From Taenia hydatigena (lineage: Eukaryota > Platyhelminthes > Cestoda > Cyclophyllidea > Taeniidae), in assembly GCA_036345935.2 (NCBI GenBank), contig JADWOT020001431.1, positions 1 to 64,000 of the forward strand: a stretch of DNA of 64,000 nucleotides, in the 5' to 3' direction. Below, piece after piece: positions 24,691-34,013 of the stretch (position 1 is its first letter; the number at the start of each line of letters is the position of its first letter). The notes below the pieces were generated by a model that had not been told where the DNA came from, did no database searches, and saw nothing but the letters and a program-made list of their open reading frames with translations. Both the position numbers and the translations under genes were made by a program.

Positions 24691-24776
24691 AAAACAAATT
24701 GTCCTTACATGACATGAGATTTTCGCCAGTTCCATTGGTCGTGTCTACTTCAGTTTTAAATAACACAGGCAATTAA
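24691..24776 (+). CDS. F1 copy 2, terminal exon
   Basis: After a 60-base intron ending CGTCCCGCAG, a phase-1 exon reads NKLSLHDMRFSPVPLVVSTS, then VLNNTGN and TAA at 24774-24776. The frame follows directly from the 117-base exon. It ends in a Val/Ser/Thr-rich stretch and one potential N-glycosylation site (NNT), with no membrane helix, so a secreted product is possible. Confidence 0.4.
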
Positions 24777-25373
24777 GAGGCCATGTGAAGAAAAAATGTG
24801 GTAAAAGGTAATGAAGTAAGCTGATAGGTGAGCAGTGAGTTGAGGTCAAATAGGCATCCAGCTAGCCACCTGACGAACGACCAAAGGAGGTCCTACTCTA
24901 CTCAGAACGGAACTGTTGATTTGGTCGGCTAAAAAGACAAGTTGGGAGGAGAGCATAAGCACACTCGCATGTTCCTACCAATTAAGGCGACTCTCTAAAA
25001 GGATGGAAATAAAAGTGGACGAAAACATGCGCACAAACTTGGGTAAACAGACAGACAGGCGCGGACGCGCAATAGGAACAAGCAAGCGGTTCGGACCAGG
25101 AAACACATTCTAGCAAGTTATTGTGAGGCGTCAGGTAAAGGCATTCTATGCAAGAAGAATAAAAGCATCAAGCAGTAAGGTGGGCAGGTAGGATTTTTAT
25201 CGGTCTACAAATCACAAAGTGAGAAATGGGAGCAACGTGCTCATCTTTGCTCGCGAAGAGGTAAGTGGAGGAGGAGCAGGTGATGAAATTGATACTAGTG
25301 TGGCCTGGGTTATAAGTCATCGTATCATTCAATCATGCCATAATCATGGATGGGGCTAGTGAGGAGGCTTACA

Positions 25374-25494
25374 CGGAGGTTGCTGGCAGATGATGGAGTA
25401 GAAGTAGCAGGCAGGGAAGAATTATCTGAATTTGAAGGAGGGAAATGTGAGAGAAGCGTAGGAGAGACAGAGGAGCGAGATTTTCTCGTGTCAA
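25374..25494 (-). pseudogene. F1 copy 3, Ser/Thr/Pro-rich exon
   Basis: The minus-strand frame reads DTRKSRSSVSPTLLSHFPPS, then NSDNSSLPATSTPSSASNL, ending near GTAAG. Ser, Thr and Pro dominate, as expected for an O-glycosylated stalk. It matches the equivalent exon of copy 1 in frame; copy 4 has the homologous stretch with several stops (about 42470-42620). Confidence 0.4.
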
Positions 25495-25650
25495 CAAAGT
25501 TAAAAAATAAAGGTAATGCAATGTAACGCAGGGCGTACTCACTCCCCTTTTCCGGTAGAGTTATAAGCGCGGAGAGCAGACCTCAAGTAAAAATGTGATG
25601 GACAATAATTAGGAGCATATTAAGCTTAATGGAAAACGAAGGGGATGCTT

Positions 25651-25756
25651 AGCAAAGATGGGCTAAAGTGCGTCAATAGAAGGGGGACCAATTTTCTACC
25701 CATTTTGAAGATGTCATCAGATCTACTTCTTGCTTACGTGCCTTGATCCCTAATAT
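25651..25756 (-). pseudogene. F1 copy 3, broken 117-base exon
   Basis: The acceptor TTCATTCTTGCAG is intact; the frame starts DIRDQGT, meets a TAA, and goes on ARSRSDDIFKMGRKL. The donor seen in copies 1, 2 and 4 is replaced by a sequence without GT, and the exon is about 11 bases shorter, so the end is approximate. Confidence 0.45.
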
Positions 25757-26239
25757 CTGCAAGAATGAAAAATCAGACCTCAGTTCGCATGGCATAGAGT
25801 TGCGTCAAAACTATTGGGTGGGCCAAATTAGAGTGTGGATGTTGACTCCAATGGCAATGTATAAGGCGCCTTTAAGGATGCGGCATGGAAAATAGGTCAA
25901 ATAGCCTTGTCCACCACCTTCTTTCCTATTTTATCCAGATCTGCCATAATCTAGTCTAGGTGGCTAAGCCAGTCTGTTCTGAATTTAGACCAGTCTAGTC
26001 AGATCCAACCAAGCTCAGTCTTGCGTACTGTGCTGTAATGTTTAAGAAGGTCTCATGGTGCTGCTGTTCATTTAGTGATTTTAAGTCCATATTTAGAATA
26101 TGAAAGGTGAGAGCGGCAAAGAAGTCGTAAGGCAGAGTAGAAATTAGCTAGAAAACTCCGTAACTCACTCAGGAAGTTTGCTGTTGAGATGACAAATGTT
26201 CGTTTCTAAAGCGCATTTTTAATTCCATGCTTGGACGAA

Positions 26240-26443
26240 TTATTGCCTTGATTTAATGAAGGCAGAAATTCGTGCATGCAATTTCTTCCATCGGAGCAAA
26301 AAACATAAATGTTCCGCTGGGAAAGACAGAGGAAAGCTTGAGATGGAGGTCAAGAGGTGAGAAGCCGCAGATATGGAAGGAGGGAGGGTGGGAACGAAGA
26401 AAAGCAGATTGAAATGGGCACCGTAAGATGGCTCTGCACGGTG
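26240..26443 (-). pseudogene. F1 copy 3, module B
   Basis: Reads HRAEPSYGAHFNLLFFVPTL, then PPSISAASHLLTSISSFPLS and on to a TAA, after CCAGAG. The frame is open upstream as well, so the whole 26240-26635 interval has 131 codons without a stop, one of the longest frames in the window. A GTGAGT donor at 26499 gives a 56-base candidate intron. Confidence 0.45.
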
Positions 26444-27170
26444 CTCTGGTGCAGTAATCTTTATTTTCTCCCCCTTTTTCTCATTTTTCCTAAACTCACC
26501 CACATATCTACTACCTAGCCATGTGACTGTGTAAAATATGGCGGAATTGGCTCGATGGAGGAAATTTTTTGAACGGCATACCTGAAGAAGAAAGGATGAG
26601 GGGTCGGTGGCACAACTTACCTCTAAATTCCACAATATCCATCTATTTTGGCCCTCTGACGTCTATGGGAGTGAGAAAAGTGGCGGGTGAAAAGAAGATT
26701 AAAGGCGAGGATAAATAAATCAGGAGGAGGGCACTGACAAATAACCGAATAGTAGGAACGACAGCTTGGCGAAGCAAAATGAGTAATAGGAGCAGTTCTA
26801 ATCTGACACGTGTAAACCGATTAGCAGCGCATGCCGCGTGGTGTCTCTTAGCGTCGTCTGGTGTGGGCTTCAGACAGCATCACTTGTAGGCGGTTTTGCA
26901 GGAGTGGAATTCATTTGGGCTTGCGCTTCTTCATTTTAGTTGAATTTCTTGCATTATATCGCATGTAAAGGAGGTGAGGGAATAAGAATGACCACCGATG
27001 CTAATGCACCTTGAATTAAATGCACTGCTATATCAAGACTGCCTTTCCGCGCCCTTGTACTCCCCATAATTCTTTTTGGGACAAATGATTTTTGGACGTT
27101 TGGGAACGATTAGGGCAATGCGAGGCCGGAACTAAAAATTAACAAGCCACTCCTAGTAATTGCTGTGAAG

Positions 27171-27380
27171 CTAGCAAAGATGTGTTCGAAGCCAGTTGTT
27201 GCCTTGCGCCGGGGGTAACAATAGCTTGGTGGTCCCCTTCCTGGTGGAGGGTAAGTAACATGTTTGGTTATCCGAAAGGGACAAAGGACTAGTTGGGTGA
27301 GGAGCGAAGATGAGACGTCTACAATAATAAAGTGGAAAAGAGGACGAGGAACACTCATTGTTGGATGCCTCCATACAGTT
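27171..27380 (-). pseudogene. F1 copy 3, module A
   Basis: Reads NCMEASNNECSSSSFPLYYC, then RRLIFAPHP, with Cys positions shared with copies 1 and 2 at the start. It follows GTGCCGCAG, whose AG would serve as a phase-0 acceptor matching the phase-0 donor of the signal-peptide exon at 27551. A second frame over the same DNA is also open for 98 codons, so the choice of frame rests on the comparison with copies 1 and 2. Confidence 0.4.
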
Positions 27381-27551
27381 CTGCGGCACTGCGTTATTCA
27401 TTTTCTCCCCTCCTTCTTTCGTTTGTTCTTGTATTTCTTCACGCACCTACTTTCGTGACCATCTGCTTAAATGACGTATGCAGGAATCAACTTTGTGGAA
27501 GGAATGCGTTTCCACAAGCGACACACTTATAGTCGCTACCCATGGATTTAC

Positions 27552-27740
27552 CTTTATAAGTGAAACACATTGGGATACCAGTTGTGATGGCGCTGAAGCG
27601 ACGCATGCGAATGAGGAAAGGAGGAAGAGGACAAGAGGGAGCAGAGTCTGAGAACGTTGCTTTCTCTTTTGGCCCATTGACATTTTGAACGAGAGAGTTG
27701 GAAGATGGTGGTTTAGAGAGGGACTGAGAGGAGACGACAT
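27552..27740 (-). CDS. F1 copy 3, signal-peptide exon
   Basis: The exon begins at ATG 27740 or, more typically for a signal peptide, at ATG 27683: MSMGQKRKQRSQTLL, then PLVLFLLSSFACVASA, a basic n-region, a hydrophobic core of about 16 residues and an Ala-Ser-Ala cleavage site. It continues PSQLVSQCVSLIK and ends in phase 0 at AAG|GTAAAT. Copy 1 preserves the end of this exon (VASSQLVYFAYQG and GTAAAC). This is the main evidence that the family encodes exported proteins. Confidence 0.5.
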
Positions 27741-30279
27741 AGGCGGTTGATGAAAAGTAGACCGATTCTAATCAGATAATAAACCGAATTTGAGGCGGTG
27801 GCGAATAACTGGATGGTGGAAAAATGATGTCGCGGGAGGCAAGGTGAGTGGTCGAAAGTGGTGGAACACGTAAGTCCATGTCCACAAATTATGACGAAGG
27901 TAGTGTTTAGGCCAGAGAAGACACTCAATCTCCATCCAAAACCGTTAATCTGTACTTGGATGTGGTTGCGATCGTGACTTTTACCCCTTAGTGCACAAAG
28001 CGCTCTAAGGTAGGAAGTCATTGTATGACCACTATTCAAGGCAGCATTGAAGTGGGCAAAAATGCTAGTTAAAAAAGGCAACTCGGCAGAATGCAATTAT
28101 GATTAGAAGCTGCAATGAGAATTCTCATTAATGCCTAACAGACTCACCTTGTTGCTAGGTTGTCCGCAATGCTGGAAATTTTGTACAGAGTTAGTCGGAT
28201 TTAGATTGCAAGAAGGCGGTGCAGCTGGCTCATCTACCAGCGGATTCAAGATAGGCTATAATTTGCGTGCATTTGAGTGTTCAACTGCTGAAGCATGGCG
28301 AGCAAATGAGTAGGACCTTATGGACTGCATGGGTAATGTGTGCTTAGACTTCGCTCCTCAATATATTCAGCATTGTTCCTGCCAAGCATCGCAAAGTGAC
28401 GTCGAATGGATATCTCGAGGCTGTTGCCTTATTTTGTGACAAGTTCTGCTTCTAATGCCCTATATCCTATAGCATGACTGGATGAATTAATTAGAGACTT
28501 TGAAATAAGCTTGCTTCACCATTAACTGCTATTTGAATGCGCAAGTAAGCAAAGGAAGGGAAAGGAAACACCTAAGAAATTCCTGTGGTGCATCAGGTTT
28601 ACGCATAATCGCAGTATCCTTGTACTACTACCAAAAAGACAAATTTTTAACTACGAAGGAACAGTGAAGAGAAAATGAGAAGTAGAGTGAATACGGTAAC
28701 ACGGTAAAGTGATAATTAGGAAGAGAAAGAAAGCAAAAGCAAGAGTGAAATGGGTAAATTATTTGCATAATGGCATTGATAAGGAGACACAATGGTCTGA
28801 AGAAAAAGAATAGCTTTTGCTCCGTTAATTTGTCCATTTTTCTTAAAAAAAGCACTACTCAATTTGCGTTCATCTGCTTTCCTTATATTCCTCAGCCTTG
28901 CTTATCCGCTTTTACCGCTCAAGCCCAAAGCACTTAAGCCTTTTATTTGGTACACAAACTCCTCTCCATTCACGAATCCCCTGCTTTACTTTTTAAACAA
29001 CCAACTTTTTCTGCCAATGGTTGGTAGGTTCATCTGCAATTGCAACTACGACTAGTTCAAGAGCAACTTTTCCTAGCCTGTTGCCTTTTGCGATGTTTAT
29101 GCCAGCAAGTATTGCATATCAAAGAGGGATTGTCCTACCCTAGCGAGGGCTCTACAAAAAATGCACCACTTTTTACTCCGTGAGCTCCTCGACGAAATAA
29201 AAAGATCCTCATTGACGTCTGAAATGGGACAGAATCGCTATTATTATTGTTTTTACCTATGTTATGCAATGCTTCAAAGTTCGAGTGCATAAACTTTAAA
29301 CGCCCAAGCATGTTATTGGTGGATACACCAAAAAGTTGCGTCAATTGATTCGCAAGGACTGCTGGACGGCAACTGTGGCCTTGTATACGTTAGCCAAGTG
29401 AGTAAATGAAACGGGTATAAAGCAGTAGTAGTATAAGCTGGTTATAACAAAGAACGATTGGTTTCTGACAGCGATCTAGTGCTTACAAAAGTGATTCCTC
29501 AAACATTAGTTTACATCCTGGAGGTTAACTTTAAGTTAGGCAAAAGAGGAATCAAAGATGAAGGCATAAATACATAAATGAATAGATAAACAGCAGCTTG
29601 CGCCAATGCAGGCACTTGTCATTTGCTTTCATTGGTCTGCATTTGTCCTAAATAAAGCTTCATATGAGACTTCGTCGACTGATCGCCTCATAAGAATTCG
29701 ACAAATTTTTTCATGCCATTGCTATCCTACAGGCAGCATTTTAACGGCGCCTAAAGTTCGTTTCGTAATCTAAAATTTTCTTTTGAGAACACGCTATAAA
29801 GAGCATGTTAAATGAATACAAAAGTAAACAACAAGATTAGGTAAGTGTAGAACAAAATCAACAAAGACATCTGCATTTGATGAAGTATTAAAAGTAACTT
29901 TGTAATTCGGATTCCGAACCTCAGTTATTTGCTTGAAAAATTTATGTACATACGTTGATCGTCACATAAGTGCAATTAAAATCAACAATACTTATAGGTC
30001 CCGACCTGTGATACGTCAGCCTTCAATGCATTGCCAACTTTTCAACCAAATTATTATTACAGATGAATCAATAGCCAAGTGAATAGACTAGACTTTTTTC
30101 ACCTCTGTCATCATCACCACCATTGGTATCGCTTTCATCACTCTTCCAGTCCCATCAGGTTGCATTATCAATCTCCTGTACCAAACTTGGCACTTTTATC
30201 ATTAGCAAAACCTTTCGTAAATTCACCACGGGGGCTAGGGTGAGATATTGCTAAATGATCAATTCAAATTTCAGACGAG
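27741..30279. other. no supported gene
   Basis: Frames at 27713-28096 (-), 28131-28313 (+), 28628-28855 (-) and 28864-29055 (+) lack motifs or splice context. Nothing else was recognised. Confidence 0.35.
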
Positions 30280-31890
30280 CGAAATACGGTGCAGATTATA
30301 TACTTGTGCTATTTGAGCCTGCTTTTCCAAAACAGGTTCTTAATCATCAGTTATGTCCAAATTTTATTTTATAACACGAGATATCTCATAGTCGCCAGGA
30401 CCTTAGGAACAGCTAAGCGTGAGATTAAAAAAAACTGTCGAAGAGCTGGAAAGTGGATCACAGCTATGCGCTCATGTTATCATGGTTTGCCCATCGAATT
30501 CATTCATACTACACTGCGGTCATTCCTAAATATCAAAGGTCTTACGATTGAACTGCACTTCACAGGTGCGGAAGTAGCCTAAAATTTGATGCATTATCTT
30601 AATTATTTCCAGATTAGAGCAAAAGATATGACGCAGTTTGCTTAGCACGCATCCACTGCTTTTTCATCATAACACACTCTTTGCACAGCAACAAGACATG
30701 ATGCTGTAGTTTAACAGGAGACTCGCCTTCTCGGCACCCTAAAAAGCCATCAGCCGGTATCCTATTAGGGTCAGTTCTAAACCAAAACAGGAAAAACATA
30801 AAGCGCACTGTGCTTTAGCTGATTTTCTATTGTTCCACATGTGTGGTGTCCTATGCATGCAATGATATAAACCACAAGTCAAAATCCAATTTTATTCAGA
30901 TCTTTTCTACGGTGGTGAAACAGAGTGAGTAGCTCGTTAGTGATTAAATGTTTTTCTTAAAGCTGCTAAGTAATTTTGATTGGCCAGTATTTTAGATGTA
31001 TTTTATGGGTATATTGTTGCAGAAATTTACAATTAACAAGTTTGCCGCGCCTTATTAATTAAGCTTTCGGGTCTAAAGGGCAAAATCGAAATGTTTCATG
31101 TTCGGCTATTGTTAATTTACGCATGAGAAGCATGATAATAAAATACGAAATACAGCCCAGTTTTACCTGAGTTATGCGCGAAATAATGCTATAGGCGAGA
31201 TTCTGATTTCAAATCCATCGCTAAAGAGCCCATGCATGGTAAGTTATTCACCAGCCAGAGGTGGCACATTCTTGTGGATTTGAAGACCAACAATGCCGTT
31301 TCCATGAAGCGCTCCCCGGTAATTAAGATATGTTTCTAAAAAATATGAACCGTTTTGCCGAAATTCATGATATTTTTGTGGCGTAAGTGATCCTATTTAC
31401 CGACGAGGTGGAAAGCAGTTACCGCCAATGACCTTGGGAATGCTAAGCGAATAGATTAACTTAAAGACATGCTTCGTTTAACAGAATATACGATTTAGAA
31501 TAGACCTGTCTTAGAATTTACAAGCATTATATGTATCTACTTTTTATATTAAACAGTATGCGGCACGTTCCACTTACGACGTATGGCCAAATGATTTTGT
31601 TTTTAAAATTAGAATACAAGTAAATCACTAGTTACCCGCATGCGTGCAGATACAGTGTTTTTTTGCCTATTTGCATTCCACTCCATTTTTTAAAATGGTG
31701 TAACAACAACGTTTCTTATCCATTCTTCACAAATATCATAACTTCTTCAAATCTAGACATGGATCGCCCCTGCAGGCATAGCTCATATTATTCAGCGCTT
31801 TCCTAATGTTGCATCGCATTCGGATTTCCGCTCTGAACTGAACGACCACCCAGTTAGTCACTCTCTAGTGGGCTATCCCTAAAAGCCCGT
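30280..31890 (-). repeat. family K, copy 2
   Basis: Matches copy 1 and copy 3 in blocks: about 30830-30925 (shared CACATGTGTGGTG and GGTGGTGAAACAG), about 31080-31290, and about 31410-31440. On the minus strand the core reads AGCATGG-like sequence, then GAAATCAGAATCTCGCC and CATAACTCAGGTAAAAC. No reading frame is preserved between copies. Confidence 0.5.
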
Positions 31891-31894
31891 TCTG

Positions 31895-33351
31895 CTAGGA
31901 GTTGCAGGGTCCTATCATACGCATCACCGTCGTCGCCTGACCTTTTACCGCAATGGAAAAATTCTTTAACCAGCGACTGCTCTCGCTGGTCAATGACAAG
32001 TTGAGCCAACACCTTGCAGCACTGGTCAAGGCCGGAGTTAGGAGAGATCCCTGAATCAATCGCTGCTGATAAAAGCGCTTGTCAAGGAGCATGGAGATTG
32101 GCGAGATTCTCTGCCACTGTGGATATAAGTGGATGTTTAACTTCACGACTTCCTCCCACTCTCCAAAGTTCATGCCCATTTTGAAGTAAAGAAGGTCCGC
32201 CAACGCTGCCACCAGTATAGACGCCTCTTCCCTTCCTTAACTTAGCTTCTTCCACTCTTACAAATGAGAAGGTTGGTTGCTTCTAGACAACTTTATTGTA
32301 AGCTGAAATAAGACATGGGGTAACTTGGTCGAAATATCTAAGACATGAGCGTCTCAGGCTCTAGGAAGTGACCACGTTAGTCCACAATCAGACCAAGATT
32401 TTTTTCCTGTCTTTGGCCTACAAAGCACATTTAAAGGACACGAGTTTCTGAATAAGAGCAACGTAGCGCCTTCAGCCCTTTTCAGCCCCCAAGAAGTTGA
32501 AAAATAGCAGTCTTCGGGCAGAGTGCACATCTATTTCACGCATCAACGACCCACCCAACGAAGGTACAGTGGAGGAGGACGAACTCATTTGCAGTTCCAA
32601 GGGACTAGGCAAGTGGGTCACGTACGACTGGGTTAGTAGAAGTTGCGCATACCTATAACATATCAACCTCTTCCAGCCTCTGCACGTAGACCGTTGCTTC
32701 CAATGGAAGAAACCTTAAGACAATCTCAAAACACACGTCTAGACCAAGAGATTTGTCGAAAAATGCAAAACAAACCCCACCTAATCATTTGATCCGAAAA
32801 AAAGGATTGATCAAAATCAAGAATATCCAGCGGATGAAGCAGATTGGTGAGTTGACAAACGAAACTGTAAACAACACATGCATGCAAGTTATTGAGTGAA
32901 AGGAAATAGAAGTATGGGAGATATAATGGGCGGGTATGTGGAAAAGGGATTAAATGATATTAAGTGGCTGATTGAGCATTATGAATGGGTAATTAGGAGA
33001 GCAACAAAAGCCTACGAAGATAGGGGGCAGAAGACAGTCGTCATTACTAGGAACTCAGCCGCCCTAGTCTCAAATTCTGTGGCGATGGCCTGAGTTCGGC
33101 CATGGCCCCGTTCCATTTCCTCTAACTCTACTTCCGCGACCACCGAGGCAGTCCGAATGGCGGCAGTTGAGGCAGCATGTTTGCATTAGGCTGCCTCCAG
33201 CTTCTCCGGCAGCCAAGTGTGCATAGCCTGCGGTGCTGCATTGAATGACGCAAGTTCCGCACATGCTTCGAACCCCGCTACTCTCCGTGATCCTCCAGCA
33301 ATGAATCTGTCCGCACTGCTGTAACATAAAATTGAAAGCCGAAAATCTCAT
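31895..33351. other. unassigned island with possible coding relics
   Basis: Several protein-like stretches with no confirmed family: a 105-codon minus frame at 31895-32212; a plus stretch at about 32485-32655 reading KKLKNSSLRAECTSISRIND, then GTVEEDELICSSKGLGKWVT, followed by stop-riddled continuation to about 32850; a plus frame at 32896-33093; and a Cys-rich minus frame at 33070-33351 (CGTCVIQC and CCLNCRHSDC). The last part is locally GC-richer than its surroundings. They may be fragments of one or more decayed genes or chance frames. Confidence 0.2.
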
Positions 33352-33923
33352 ATGTGCTTCTAACCTGCCAACAGCTTGACCTATGTTTTAGCGCCGCTTC
33401 TAGATTCATTTGCCTTCAAACGTCTCCAAATAATGTAGAAGCCTTGCGAAAGTGAATTGACCAATAACTAGATAGAAGACTGGATTCAGGATGGATGGAC
33501 TAAGGGACCAATATACAGATGAGTGAACTGAATTGCTGAATGGTTTTCCTTATGCTCCATTTTGGGAAGCTTGAGATAGCCTCAGACACATCTTCCTCAA
33601 TGCAGTAAAACAAAATTAACCCCAGTTGGTGGCCAACAATACATTCGTATTAGGAAATGAATTGGGGTAGATGAACTGGTAAGTAGATTTGGCTTTTGGA
33701 TAAATCCCTTACAAATAGCACATTCTACGGCAACGCTAATTCCAAAGATGATTTCGAAGAAGCAACTGCACAGATTGCATAAAAATTGAAAGCACGTTCC
33801 TATAAGACTCATTCTGGGGGAAGTACTTTTAGTCTACACTGAATGCCGCTGCAATATGATTGATTTTGCGTATCTCGGCAGCGACAAGGAACTAGAGCCG
33901 GAAAAGACTGAATTACACCGCAT

Positions 33924-34013
33924 AAGAAGTGGTTTGTACTGTGCCCGCATTGCGGTGAAAAGTATCAGTCATATCTTGGGAATAACCACTTTAACCGGCA
34001 CTTGACAAAGTGA
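33924..34013 (+). pseudogene. possible C2H2 zinc-finger fragment
   Basis: The frame reads KKWFVLCPHCGEKYQSYLGN, then NHFNRHLTK and a TGA. Cys-x2-Cys, an 11-residue spacer and His-x3-His fit a C2H2 finger. No second finger follows in frame, and the flanking sequence is closed in all frames within about 100 bases, so this is at most an isolated exon or a relic. Confidence 0.25.

Larger units (their letters stand above)
22640..24780 (+). pseudogene. family F1, copy 2: best preserved 3' half
   Basis: Homologous along its length to copy 1 and, inverted, to copy 3. The signal-peptide region (about 22740-22870) is diverged and no open signal peptide remains. Module A is at 23007-23207, a conserved linker follows (about 23640-23790), module B is at 24090-24221, the 117-base exon at 24514-24630 is fully open with intact acceptor and donor, and a terminal exon at 24691-24776 continues in the same phase to a TAA. 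The 3' half could still be spliced and translated; the 5' half looks dead. It lies tail to tail with copy 3. Confidence 0.5.
25100..27740 (-). pseudogene. family F1, copy 3: signal peptide kept
   Basis: A minus-strand copy with the fullest set of recognisable parts: a signal-peptide exon (27552-27683, or from the ATG at 27740), module A (27171-27380), a linker (about 26620-26830), module B (26240-26443) within a 131-codon open frame, the 117-base exon equivalent (about 25651-25756) and a Ser/Thr/Pro-rich exon (about 25374-25494). The 117-base equivalent contains a TAA and has lost its donor. Module A carries a one-base difference near GCAAGG relative to copy 2, shifting the frame. The family is not recognised; architecture suggests a secreted or surface protein. 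Confidence 0.5.

Noticed and set aside
31895..32212. 105-codon minus frame, and a Sec31/SRA1-like reading on the plus strand of the same DNA
   Set aside because: The plus-strand resemblance needs several frame changes and skips stops; the minus frame matches nothing I know.
33070..33351. CXXC-type zinc finger on the minus strand
   Set aside because: Cys pairs are present but their spacing does not fit the CXXC domain; kept only as an unassigned Cys-rich frame.
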